DNA of 64,000 bases from Halomonas rhizosphaerae (GTDB taxonomy: Bacteria; Pseudomonadota; Gammaproteobacteria; Pseudomonadales; Halomonadaceae), in NCBI RefSeq assembly GCF_030010555.1, contig NZ_JASCQP010000015.1, positions 1 to 64,000 of the forward strand, written 5' to 3'. Shown in pieces: positions 44,470-53,140 of this stretch. Position 1 is the stretch's first letter. The number at the start of each line of letters is the position of its first letter. The notes below the pieces were generated by a model. It had not been told where the DNA came from and did no database searches. It saw nothing but the letters and a program-made list of their open reading frames with translations. The translations under genes and the position numbers were made by a program.

Positions 44470-45295
44470 GCGCCCCTTCTCCCTGGCCGCCCTGACCGTA
44501 CTGGAGCTGTCTCCCCCCGCGATGGTCGAAGTGGCAGCACGAGCAGGCTACGATGGCGTCGGCCTGCGCCTGATTCCCGCCACCTCAGAGGAGCACCATT
44601 TCCCGCTCGCCCACGATGCGGCTCTGCAGCGCCAAACTCGGGAGCGTCTACGCGATACCGGCCTGAGAGTCTTGGATATCGAGATCCTGCGTCTCAAGCC
44701 TGAGACCCGAGTCCGCGAGGACTTTGCCCGCATCCTGGAGATAGGGGCGCAGCTGGGTGCCAGCGAAGTGCTGGTGGCCGGCAACGATGAGGATACGACT
44801 AGGACCATCGACAACTTCGCGGCGCTATGCGAACTGGCCAGTCCGCTGGGCCTAAATCCGCACCTCGAGTTCATGCCCTGGACGGGTGTGAAGAACCTCA
44901 TCGAGGCACATCATATCGTCGGGACCGTGCGCAAGGCCGGTCTTGACAATGCCTGCCTGCTGGTGGATGCCTTCCACTTCAACCGGTCGGCCAGCCGCCT
45001 GGATGAACTGTCACGGGTTCCCCGGGAGTGGATGCGCTATTCGCAGCTATGCGACGTGGCTGGCCCGATCCCAGACGACATGGCTGAGATCCTTCGCGAA
45101 GCACGCCAGGAGCGCTGCTTCCCGGGTGACGGTGATATCGACCTGCCGTCCCTGCTGGCGACGTTACCCCGCGATCTGCCATTGAGCCTGGAGGTCCCGA
45201 CCGAAAGGCTTCGACGTCAGGGCGTAAGCGCCCTGGCGCGCGCCAGACTGGCGCTGGAAACGTCACGACAGCTGGTCGAGACCCAGATACCTTAG
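44462..45295 (+). CDS. Xylose-isomerase-like TIM-barrel protein, possible second 3-dehydroshikimate dehydratase
   Basis: 277 residues of the AP-endonuclease-2 TIM-barrel superfamily. Candidate metal and acid-base residues are Glu136 (HLEFMPW), Asp169 and His172 (VDAFHFN), Gln195 (SQLCDV) and Glu244 (LEVPTE). The spacing is close to that in the QuiC protein of this window (Glu133, Asp164, His167, Gln190, Glu238). AsbF-type single-domain 3-dehydroshikimate dehydratases have this size and fold. A sugar-acid epimerase is the main alternative. Translationally coupled to the flavoprotein gene. Confidence 0.7.
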   Translation: MPERPFSLAALTVLELSPPAMVEVAARAGYDGVGLRLIPATSEEHHFPLAHDAALQRQTRERLRDTGLRVLDIEILRLKPETRVREDFARILEIGAQLGASEVLVAGNDEDTTRTIDNFAALCELASPLGLNPHLEFMPWTGVKNLIEAHHIVGTVRKAGLDNACLLVDAFHFNRSASRLDELSRVPREWMRYSQLCDVAGPIPDDMAEILREARQERCFPGDGDIDLPSLLATLPRDLPLSLEVPTERLRRQGVSALARARLALETSRQLVETQIP

Positions 45296-45348
45296 CGGCA
45301 CGTCATTAGCCAGCTAGCATTAGCCTTCCTTCACCCCTCGGGAACTTC

Positions 45349-46239
45349 ATGGCCACCGATTCGCCTCTCGTCCCTACCCTGCCCGCCGACCGCCCACTGC
45401 TAGGCATCGGCTTCATTCTCCTTGCGGGCCTGCTGTTCGTGTTGTTGGACACGGGCGTCAAGTGGCTCGGCCAGGACTACTCGCCGGTACAAGTGGTCTG
45501 GGCGCGTTATGCGGGCCATATGCTGGTGCTGGCGGCCTACCTCGGCTGGCTGGGGCTTCCGCGCTGCCGTGAACTGATGCGGACCGAGTCGCTCTTCGGC
45601 CAGATACTGCGTGGCCTGTTGCTGTTCGGCGCCAGTACCTTCGCCTACCTGGCGCTGCGCGAGCTGCCCATCCTGCAAGTTTATGTCATCAACTTCAGCT
45701 CCCCGCTGCTGGTCACCCTGCTGGCCATCCCGCTGCTGAGGGAGCGGGTGACCCCGGCACGGGGCCTGGCCGTCGCGGTGGGGTTTGTCGGCGTGGTGAT
45801 CGCCGTGGGACCGGTGGACTGGCAATCACAGCCGGCGGCGCTGTTGCCCTTCGGCATGGCCTTCTGTTTTGCGCTCTACCAGCTCACCACCCGACGCTTT
45901 GGCCGCCATGACCACCCCCTGACCTCGCTGTTCTATGCCGGCCTGGCCGGTGCTCTGGTGAGCAGCGCCATCGTTCCCCTGTTCTGGTCGCCCATCGCAC
46001 TCGGCGACCTTCCGCTGTTCCTGGCCGTCGGCATCCTCGGCGCCGTCAGCCAGCTGATGTTGATCATGGCCATGCGCTGTGCACCTGCTTCCCTGGTCTC
46101 GCCCTTCCTCTACCTGCAGATCGTCTGGGCTTCGGCCGCAGGATATCTGGTCTTCGGGGACGTACCGCTACTGCAGACCTACCTGGGGGCCATCCTGATC
46201 ATCGGCGCCGGCCTCTTCCTCGCAACCCGGCGCGGCTAA
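45349..46239 (+). CDS. EamA/DMT-family transporter
   Basis: 296 residues with ten hydrophobic segments in two EamA repeats (about 15-145 and 160-292), each containing motifs such as VVWARYAGHMLVLAAYL. These proteins usually export or import small metabolites. It is the last gene of the flavoprotein module and converges on the TRAP operon. Confidence 0.85.
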   Translation: MATDSPLVPTLPADRPLLGIGFILLAGLLFVLLDTGVKWLGQDYSPVQVVWARYAGHMLVLAAYLGWLGLPRCRELMRTESLFGQILRGLLLFGASTFAYLALRELPILQVYVINFSSPLLVTLLAIPLLRERVTPARGLAVAVGFVGVVIAVGPVDWQSQPAALLPFGMAFCFALYQLTTRRFGRHDHPLTSLFYAGLAGALVSSAIVPLFWSPIALGDLPLFLAVGILGAVSQLMLIMAMRCAPASLVSPFLYLQIVWASAAGYLVFGDVPLLQTYLGAILIIGAGLFLATRRG

Positions 46240-46317
46240 TGCCGGGCTTGGCCGCCGCCGACAGCCTGACCTCGCGGGCCGCCGCCTTGCCGACCGCCTT
46301 GACCACTTCACGCTCCA

Positions 46318-47589
46318 TCAGTAACCCAGCAGCCTGGGCAGGCCGGTCACGATAACCGGCACGAAGGTGATGAGCAGCAATACCAGCAGCTCCACCAGGA
46401 ACAGCGGCAGGATCCGCCGCGACAGCCGGGACAGCCCCACATTGGCCACGGAGTCGGCCACGAACAGACACAGCCCCATGGGCGGGGTGATCAGGCCGAT
46501 CATCAGGTTGAAGATGACGATGATGCCGAAGTGCACCGGATCCACCCCCATGCCCACCGCGATGGGGTGCAGGATCGGCACCAGCACCAGCATGGCGGCG
46601 ATCCCTTCCAGGAAGAGTCCCGCGACCAGGAACAGCACGATCACCGCCAGCAGGAAGGTCCACTGCGATGTGATATAGGTGATCGTCAGATCGGTGAGCA
46701 TGTTGGGCACGCGGTTGAAGGTGAGCAGCCAGTTGGCCGCTGCCACCGCCGCGATGATGATCATGATAACCGCCGTGTCGACCATGGTGCGCGTGAAGAT
46801 GCTCGGCAGATCGCGAACATGGATCTTGCGGAAGACCACCATACCCACGAACAGCGCATAGGCCACGGCAAAGGCGGCCGCCTCGGTGGGGGTGACGATG
46901 CCCAGCAGGATGGAGCCGACCACGAACACCGGCATGAACAACGGGATAACGCCTTCGAGCAGGATCTTGCGCTTTTCCCCGGAGGGCAGTGCCGTCGGCT
47001 GTTTCTGGTACTTTCCTGCGAAGATCATCACGTAACCGGACAGGAAGATGGCCAGCAGGAGGCCCGGCACGATACCCGCCAAGAAGAGCGCCGGCACCGA
47101 GACGCCGGTGACGATCAGCGCGTAGATGATCACCGGGATGCTCGGCGGGATGATCGGGCCGATCACCGACGAGGCCGCGGTGAGCGCCGCCGCGAAATCG
47201 CGGGGATAGCCCTCCTTCTCCATCTCGGGGATGAACACCCGTCCCAGCGCCGAGGTGTCGGCCACCGCCGAACCGGAAAGCCCGGCGAAGATCACCGAGG
47301 CCCAGATGTTCACGTGGGCCAGTCCGCCCCTGAGCCTTCCGACCAGGATCTTGGAGAAGGCGATGATCCGCATCGTGATCCCACTCTCGTTCATCAGCTC
47401 CCCGGCCAGGATGAACAGCGGTATCGCCAACAGGGCGAAGGAGTTGATTCCCGAAAACATCTGAGTGGCGACAGCGGCGAGCTGATAGGGGAACTCGCCC
47501 ACGGCCATGAAGTAGAGCAGGGCCGCCACGATGGCGAAGGCCACCGGTACGCCGATGGCCAGGCCGACCAGCAAGATGAGATAGACCAT
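46318..47589 (-). CDS. dctM: TRAP transporter large permease (DctM), shikimate/quinate region
   Basis: 423-residue membrane protein with GLSGSAVADTSALGRVFIPEM, SVIGPIIPPSIPVIIYA and GLITPPMGLCLFV signatures. It begins one base after the dctQ stop, so it is tightly coupled. Together with dctQ and dctP it forms a complete TRAP system next to the aroQ-shikimate dehydrogenase-quiC operon. Quinate, shikimate or 3-dehydroshikimate import is the inferred role. Confidence 0.93.
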   Translation of the reverse strand: MVYLILLVGLAIGVPVAFAIVAALLYFMAVGEFPYQLAAVATQMFSGINSFALLAIPLFILAGELMNESGITMRIIAFSKILVGRLRGGLAHVNIWASVIFAGLSGSAVADTSALGRVFIPEMEKEGYPRDFAAALTAASSVIGPIIPPSIPVIIYALIVTGVSVPALFLAGIVPGLLLAIFLSGYVMIFAGKYQKQPTALPSGEKRKILLEGVIPLFMPVFVVGSILLGIVTPTEAAAFAVAYALFVGMVVFRKIHVRDLPSIFTRTMVDTAVIMIIIAAVAAANWLLTFNRVPNMLTDLTITYITSQWTFLLAVIVLFLVAGLFLEGIAAMLVLVPILHPIAVGMGVDPVHFGIIVIFNLMIGLITPPMGLCLFVADSVANVGLSRLSRRILPLFLVELLVLLLITFVPVIVTGLPRLLGY

Positions 47590-48144
47590 TTACGAAACCT
47601 CGTCTGTCATCGCACGTAGCGCGCCGAGCCGCTCGATGAACTTGAGTGTCGCGGCCACGGCCAGCATGCCACCGCCCAGCACGATGGCGAACTGGTAGGG
47701 CGCCATGGTGCCGAACACGTTGAAGACCTCCAGCCCCGTCGCCTCCCGCAGGCTGCGAATGGTGCTGTTGAGCCCCGAGATTCGCATGCCGCCGCGGCTG
47801 GACATGAACAGATAGCCCGACCAGGCCAGCACCGCCCCGATCACGACCACGGCCAGGTCGACAATCAGGAACAGGGCCTCGCGGAGACGTACCGACAGGA
47901 AGTCCACGATCACCCCCAGGCGCACGTGGCGATCCTGCAGGTAGGCTAGCGCCATGCCGAACATGACCCCGTAGATGCCCAGGAAGACCGGCACCTGATC
48001 GCCCCAGGCCAGGGATCTCCCCAGGGTGTAGCGCCCCAGAGCATTGAGGAAGACAATCAGGAAGATCAGGGCCATGGAGAGGCCGGCGCCGGCGGCGAAG
48101 ACTCCCGCCACCAGCCGCTGAAATGATTGGAAGATAGCTGCCAT
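47590..48144 (-). CDS. dctQ: TRAP transporter small permease (DctQ)
   Basis: 184 residues with four hydrophobic segments and the DctQ-type WGDQVPVFLGIYGVMFGMALAY stretch. The ATG at 48144 is chosen as the family start, although no strong ribosome site precedes it. Lies between dctP and dctM. Confidence 0.9.
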   Translation of the reverse strand: MAAIFQSFQRLVAGVFAAGAGLSMALIFLIVFLNALGRYTLGRSLAWGDQVPVFLGIYGVMFGMALAYLQDRHVRLGVIVDFLSVRLREALFLIVDLAVVVIGAVLAWSGYLFMSSRGGMRISGLNSTIRSLREATGLEVFNVFGTMAPYQFAIVLGGGMLAVAATLKFIERLGALRAMTDEVS

Positions 48145-48206
48145 GTGTCTCGAGCCTCTTGGGAGAGGGCCACGCCGTGCCGCCGGCGGCACGGGGTGGC
48201 CAGCGA

Positions 48207-49220
48207 TCACTCGGTGGCCTCGGCGACCGCGTCCTGAAGGCGCTGGATCCATTCGGCGTCGCTACCCAGGTCGCCCTCCAGCCAGGCGATGACCGGCGGC
48301 TGGGCCTGTTCGCGGAACTGCGCGAGCTCCTCGGGTGTCGGGCTGTAGACCTGCATGCCCTCATCCTGCACGGCCTTGAGGCCCTGGGCGGTGGTGAACT
48401 GCTGGATGGAGCGCCCCATCATGCCGGCCATCACCCCGGCCCGCTGGATCACCTCGCGGTCCGCCTCGGAGAGGCCGCTGAAGTAGGCATCGTTGATTAC
48501 CAGGAAGTCGGCCGCGTAGATATGGCCGTCGAGGGTCAGGTAGTCCTGCAACTCATGCAGGTTGTTGTTGTAGATGGTCCCGACCGGATTCTCCTGGCCA
48601 TCCACCACGCCCGTCGACAGGGCGGTCGGCAACTCCGACCAGGCGATCGGCGTCGGCTGGGCGCCGAGCCCCTCGACCATCTCCACGTAGAGGGGAATGT
48701 CCTGGACCCGGAACTTGAGCCCGTTCATGTCCTCGGGGGTACGAATTTCGAGCTCGCTGTTGGTGAAGTGGCGTACCCCGGTCTCGCCATAGCCCAGCGT
48801 GCGCAGTCCGGTCTGCTCGAGACAGTGCTCGGCCAGGGCGTCGCCGAAGTCGCCGTCGAGTACTTCCCAGGCCACCAGCGGCGTCTCGAACATGTAGGGA
48901 ATGTCCAGCACCCCCGCGGCAGGGCAGATCTTCGACATGGCCCCCGAGACCATGACCACCTGGGTGGTGCCGTCCATGGCCTGCTGGATCAGCTGGTCTT
49001 CGTCGCCCAGCGAGGCCGCGGGGTAGATATCCACGGTATGCTCGGTTTCGCTCTCGACCACGTTCTTGAACATGTGCGCGGCCGCCCCCTTCTTGGAGCT
49101 CTGCCAGTTGTCGGGGTCGACATGGGCGAAGCGGATGGTCTCGGCCTGTGCCAGGGGGCTGATAGCGAGTACCAGGGCTCCGAGTGGAACCGTCATGCCG
49201 GCGTCTGATGGCTTGAACAT
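48207..49220 (-). CDS. dctP: TRAP solute-binding protein (DctP)
   Basis: 337 residues with a signal peptide cleaved near AQAETI and the typical MNGLKFRVQDIPLYVEMVEGLGA motif containing the carboxylate-binding arginine. The ATG at 49220 has GGAGGA. It is only distantly related to the two DctP proteins at 12.7-14.9 kb, so this is an independent system. A terminator separates it from aroQ, and it has its own promoter region (49221-49371). Confidence 0.92.
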   Translation of the reverse strand: MFKPSDAGMTVPLGALVLAISPLAQAETIRFAHVDPDNWQSSKKGAAAHMFKNVVESETEHTVDIYPAASLGDEDQLIQQAMDGTTQVVMVSGAMSKICPAAGVLDIPYMFETPLVAWEVLDGDFGDALAEHCLEQTGLRTLGYGETGVRHFTNSELEIRTPEDMNGLKFRVQDIPLYVEMVEGLGAQPTPIAWSELPTALSTGVVDGQENPVGTIYNNNLHELQDYLTLDGHIYAADFLVINDAYFSGLSEADREVIQRAGVMAGMMGRSIQQFTTAQGLKAVQDEGMQVYSPTPEELAQFREQAQPPVIAWLEGDLGSDAEWIQRLQDAVAEATE

Positions 49221-49371
49221 CGGGAGTCCTCCGTCGTGGTTGTTATGTTGCTCGTCGCTTGGGGCAAGGCACACCTGTCATCGGTCGCGGCAACTGCACC
49301 TGTCTCTAGGGTAGTCGCCGAATCCGCCGTGAGAAGCCAGGCAGTGTTGAAAGCGCTATCCCGATGTAAAA

Positions 49372-49394
49372 GACCCGCCGTGATGAGGCGGGCC
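49372..49394 (-). terminator. Terminator of the quiC-aroE-aroQ operon
   Basis: GACCCGCC and GGCGGGCC arms (one mismatch) downstream of the aroQ stop. The minus strand continues with TTTTAC. Confidence 0.7.
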
Positions 49395-49429
49395 GAAGCG
49401 CATGGTAGGAAGAGGGGGCCTGCGACGGC

Positions 49430-49879
49430 TCAGGCCTTGTCGGCGGCCTTGATTACGGCGTCCAAGGCGGCATGATAGCCCCGGGTACCGAGCCCCGCGA
49501 TGACGCCATCGGCGCGCAGCGAGACATAGGAGTGGTGACGGAAGCTCTCGCGCTGGTGCACGTTGGAGATATGCACCTCGTAGACGACGCCCTCGAAGGC
49601 GTTCAATGCATCGAGGATCGCCACCGAGGTGTGGGTATAGGCCGCCGGATTGATGATGATCGCCAAGGTATCGTCGAGGCGCGCGGCATGGATGGCGTCG
49701 ATCAGCTCCCCCTCGTGGTTGCTCTGGAAGCTGTTCAGCTCCCAGCCCTCGAGTTCTGCCTTCTCACGCAGGGCGTGGTTGACGTCGTCAAGCGTCTCGC
49801 GGCCATAGATCTCCGGCTGGCGGGTACCCAGCAGGTTGAGGTTGGGGCCGTGCAATACCAGTACCTTGCCCTGACTCAT
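49430..49879 (-). CDS. aroQ: Type II 3-dehydroquinate dehydratase
   Basis: 149 residues. Interconverts 3-dehydroquinate and 3-dehydroshikimate. The signature [16 protein letters not shown] with the catalytic Tyr25, the [11 protein letters not shown] segment and His103 in [15 protein letters not shown] are intact. It overlaps the shikimate dehydrogenase gene by four bases and ends the quiC operon, so it serves quinate breakdown (quiB role) rather than, or besides, aromatic synthesis. Confidence 0.94.
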   Translation of the reverse strand: MSQGKVLVLHGPNLNLLGTRQPEIYGRETLDDVNHALREKAELEGWELNSFQSNHEGELIDAIHAARLDDTLAIIINPAAYTHTSVAILDALNAFEGVVYEVHISNVHQRESFRHHSYVSLRADGVIAGLGTRGYHAALDAVIKAADKA

Positions 49880-50742
49880 GCCTCGTCCTCCTTGAGCAGC
49901 TCCCGCTTGTAATGGGCGAACAGGGTCATCGCCTGCTCGTCGGCGGCGGCGCGCCGGTCGGCATCCTCGCAGAACAGCTTGAAGGCATCCACGCCCTGGA
50001 AGACGAACAGGCTGACCCCGCTCATCACACCGGCACCGGCCGCCTTGGCGGCGGCGACGAACTCGGTGACCGCCGGCACGTAGACCGCGTCGAAGATCCA
50101 GTGATGGCTGGCGATTAGCTCCTTGGGCAGCGGGCAGCCGGGGCTTTTCTCGTGACCGATGGGGGTACAGTTGACCAGGCCGTCACAGGACGGCATCGTC
50201 TCGTCGACCTGCTCTCGAGTGATGAAGGACGCACGGAACCCCTGGTTCTGGAGCTCCTCGACCAGCTGGCGGGACTTGGCCTCGTCGAGGTCCATCAGGA
50301 TCACCTCCTCGGCCCCCAGCTTGCCCAGGCCGAAGGCCACCGCCTTGCCCACGCCGCCGGTGCCGAGCAGCAGCACCCGGCCTGGCTGGCGGTCGCCGAG
50401 TGTCGCCCGGAAGCCGCTCATGAAACCGGTGAAGTCAGTATTCTCGGCGATGATCTCGCTCCCCTCGAACACCAGGGTATTGGCGGACCCGACCATGCGA
50501 GCCCCCTCGGAGGGGCGAGTGGCCAGCTTCACTGCCGCTTCCTTCCAGGGAAAGGTCACGTTGACGCCTCGGTAGCCGTCGGCGATCACCTGCCGCACCT
50601 GGCTCTCCAGGGACTCGATGGGTTGCTCGTTGGCATCGAACAGGTCGTAGATCACCGGAATGCCGGTCAGCTCGCCGAGCCGCACGTGCAGGTCCGGCGA
50701 GCTGGAGTTCATGATTGCCTTGCCGATCAGGCCGAGTTTCAT
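49876..50742 (-). CDS. NAD-type shikimate/quinate dehydrogenase (AroE/QsuD-like)
   Basis: 288 residues. Catalytic Lys67 (VTFPWKEA) and Asp103 (NTDFTG) are conserved. The cofactor loop is GTGGVGKA (127-134), and the second strand ends MDLDEAK (Asp151, Asp153). AroE proteins specific for NADP have an NRT-type basic motif there, so acidic residues indicate NAD preference, as expected for a catabolic enzyme. The start at 50742 has GGAGGA. It is followed by aroQ and preceded by quiC. Confidence 0.88.
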   Translation of the reverse strand: MKLGLIGKAIMNSSSPDLHVRLGELTGIPVIYDLFDANEQPIESLESQVRQVIADGYRGVNVTFPWKEAAVKLATRPSEGARMVGSANTLVFEGSEIIAENTDFTGFMSGFRATLGDRQPGRVLLLGTGGVGKAVAFGLGKLGAEEVILMDLDEAKSRQLVEELQNQGFRASFITREQVDETMPSCDGLVNCTPIGHEKSPGCPLPKELIASHHWIFDAVYVPAVTEFVAAAKAAGAGVMSGVSLFVFQGVDAFKLFCEDADRRAAADEQAMTLFAHYKRELLKEDEA

Positions 50743-50805
50743 GGAGTTCCTCCGTTGGCGGGAGCGGCCCTCGGCAAGCTCCCTGGTCATTAGGGTTCGA
50801 TCCGC

Positions 50806-52650
50806 TCAGCGCTGTGCGGCCTGGGCTGCCAGGCGGATGCCCGCGTTGGCCTCGCCGAACTGGTTGTAGCCACCACGCCGCTCGACGATCTCGAAGAAGA
50901 AGCGCCCCGAGAAGGTCTCGGTGTAGGCGTGGAAGAAGTCGCCTTCGTCCTTGCGGTCGTAGAGGATATTGCGCGAGCGCATGGCCTCCAGCAGGTCCTC
51001 ATCGAGCCCGAAGCGCGCCTCGAGATCATCATAGTAGTTCTGCGGTATGCGCAGCAGCGGCAGCCCCCGGGCCTGGAGCTCATCCACGGTGGCGAAGATA
51101 TCGTGACTCTCGAAGGCGATCTGCTGCACGCCACCACGGAACTCGCTGAGGAAGCGGCCCGGCTGGGTCTCCTGGGCCTGGGAGACGGTCAGCGGCAGGC
51201 GGATGGTCCGGTCGGGACTGTTCACTGCCTGGCTGATCATCATGCCGCGAGGGTCGACGATCTCGTGCTCCGGCTCGGCTTCGAAGCCGAAGACGGTACG
51301 ATGGAACAGCTGCCAGCCCAGCAGCTGGGTGGCCGGCAGCACATAGGAGAGGTGATCGACCCGCGTCAGGCCCGCCTCGTCGCGGCTCGCCTGGTCGAAC
51401 AGCTCGAAGTCGGTGCGCCACTGCAGGTCACCGGCGGCCTCGTCGTCCACCAGGTAGACCAGGCTGCCCTCGATGCCGCGCAGGGCGGGGATCTCCATCT
51501 CCCCCTCGCCCACCTGGCCGCGATAGGTCTGGGCCTTAAAGGCTCGCGCCCGTGCCAGGGCCTTCTCCACGTCATCGACCCGGAAGCCCACCGCGCATAC
51601 CGCGGTGCCGTGCAACAGGCGGAAGGTGTGCGCGAAGCTGTCGGTCTCGAAGTTGAGCACCAGGTGGATCTCGCCCTGCTTCCAGAGCTCGACGTTCTTG
51701 GAGCGATGGCGACCGACATGGCGGAACCCCAGGGCACCGATGAACTCGCCCAGCGGCGCCGCGCTCTCCTCGTCGAGGGTGAACTCGATGAAGTGGATGC
51801 CGTTGTAGTGGGGTGCCGGCGGGATGGGGCTCGCCCAGGGCCCCTCCGGCAGCAGGTTCTCCAGCCAGATCAGCGAGCGCAGGCCATCCAGGGCGGTGGC
51901 CTCCGTCGGGGCGGCTCGGAAGGCATCGCTGAAGATCTCCAGCGACAGGGGGCCGGCATAGCCGGTCTTCGCCAGGGCCGCCATGAAGGCCTCGAGCGGC
52001 AACCGCCCCTGGCCGGGGAAGCAACGGAAATGGCGGCTCCACTGCAGGACGTCCATGTCCAGCAGCGGCGCGTCGGCGACCTGGACGAAGAAGATCTTGT
52101 CCCGGGGGATCTTGCCGATGGTCGAGAGGTCGTGGCCGCGGGAAAGGATATGGAAGCTGTCGAGCACCACGCCCAGTGCGGGGTGGTCGGCACGGCGCAC
52201 CACCTCCCAGGCATCGCGATAGTCCGAGATATGCCTCCCCCAGGCGAGCGCCTCGAACCCGACGCGAATGCCTCGCCGGTGCGCCCGCTCCGCCAGTTCA
52301 CGAAGGTCCTCCACGACCCGGTCCATGTCGTCGATGGCCTGGGGCGAGACGTTGCTGCAGACCAGCAGGAAATCGGTTCCCAGCTGTTCCATCAAGTCGA
52401 ACTTGCGCTCGGCCCGTTGCAGGTTGCGGCCGCGTTGGGGTTCGGGCATGGCCTCGAAGTCCCGGAAGGGCTGGAAGGCGACGATCGCCAGTCCCAGCCG
52501 TTCACAAAGTTCGCGCACCTCGCCCGGCGTGCCGTCGAAGGAGAGCAGGTCGTTCTCGAAGATCTCGACGCCATCGAAGCCAGCACGGGCACTGGCCTCG
52601 AGTTTGGTTCTCAGGTCGCCGCTCAGGCAGACGGTGGCAATGGCGCGCAT
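50806..52650 (-). CDS. quiC: 3-Dehydroshikimate dehydratase, two-domain (QuiC1 type)
   Basis: 614 residues. The N-terminal TIM barrel (about 1-280) dehydrates 3-dehydroshikimate to protocatechuate. Its metal ligands Glu133, Asp164, Gln190 and Glu238 match the Pseudomonas enzyme with an offset of one. The C-terminal half (about 295-614) is a 4-hydroxyphenylpyruvate-dioxygenase-like fold, with metal-site candidates in YNGIHFIEF, GLTRVDHLSYVL and GRFFFEIVERRG. GGAGGA precedes the ATG at 52650. It heads the operon that links quinate/shikimate to pcaHG. Confidence 0.93.
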   Translation of the reverse strand: MRAIATVCLSGDLRTKLEASARAGFDGVEIFENDLLSFDGTPGEVRELCERLGLAIVAFQPFRDFEAMPEPQRGRNLQRAERKFDLMEQLGTDFLLVCSNVSPQAIDDMDRVVEDLRELAERAHRRGIRVGFEALAWGRHISDYRDAWEVVRRADHPALGVVLDSFHILSRGHDLSTIGKIPRDKIFFVQVADAPLLDMDVLQWSRHFRCFPGQGRLPLEAFMAALAKTGYAGPLSLEIFSDAFRAAPTEATALDGLRSLIWLENLLPEGPWASPIPPAPHYNGIHFIEFTLDEESAAPLGEFIGALGFRHVGRHRSKNVELWKQGEIHLVLNFETDSFAHTFRLLHGTAVCAVGFRVDDVEKALARARAFKAQTYRGQVGEGEMEIPALRGIEGSLVYLVDDEAAGDLQWRTDFELFDQASRDEAGLTRVDHLSYVLPATQLLGWQLFHRTVFGFEAEPEHEIVDPRGMMISQAVNSPDRTIRLPLTVSQAQETQPGRFLSEFRGGVQQIAFESHDIFATVDELQARGLPLLRIPQNYYDDLEARFGLDEDLLEAMRSRNILYDRKDEGDFFHAYTETFSGRFFFEIVERRGGYNQFGEANAGIRLAAQAAQR

Positions 52651-53140
52651 CTTGTCCTCCAAGGGGAGCGATATCGAGGGAGTGAGCGTAGCAGCGTTAC
52701 GGCACGGTATTCGCCGAATCATGGTGAGTGGTCATCATACGCCCTACTCGGAAAGTCTAGAACATAGTTCCAATGTTCGCATTGCGTTCTTTAGTTCGCA
52801 ATATGCACGAAGAATAGGATGGCTCGGCAAGCCCCTCCTGTACGGGCCTCTCCGCCGTGGCCGAAGATTACTGCTACTACTATAGGGGGCGTAAAGGGGA
52901 TGGGGCCTGCGATACCTCTACACCTCTTTCGAACACATCCCCCGCGACGGCAGGCACCGCCCACCTACGACCATGGTCGTAGGCGACCACATCCTGCATT
53001 GACAGTATTGGAAGGGAGTTCTAGTGTTCGCATCCAAGGCATATCGTTCGACAGCCGAACGCAACTGAGCAACCTGGTCCCTACACACGAGGACCGCTGC
53101 CCACGGGCAGACCAACAACACCAGTCCCGGAGGATTCCCC
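52651..53140. promoter_or_regulatory. Divergent control region between quiC and tctC
   Basis: 490 bp with no credible gene. On the quiC side, 52760-52800 carries GAAC-ATA-GTTC followed by two GTTCGC copies 19 bp apart (52775 and 52794). On the tctC side, AGTTCTAGTGTTCGCAT (53017-53033) repeats the AGTTCCAATGTTCGCAT of 52766-52782. The latter overlaps a predicted tctC promoter: TTGACA at 52999-53004 and TAGTGT at 53022-53027, with 17-bp spacing. Both genes are therefore probably controlled by one IclR-type protein. Confidence 0.55.

Noticed and set aside
46199..46318. 39-codon open frame starting in the dctM stop codon (TGATG)
   Set aside because: Start overlap looks operonic, but there is no ribosome site, the product is Arg/Ala-rich without similarity I recognise, and it runs into the 3' end of the convergent EamA gene.
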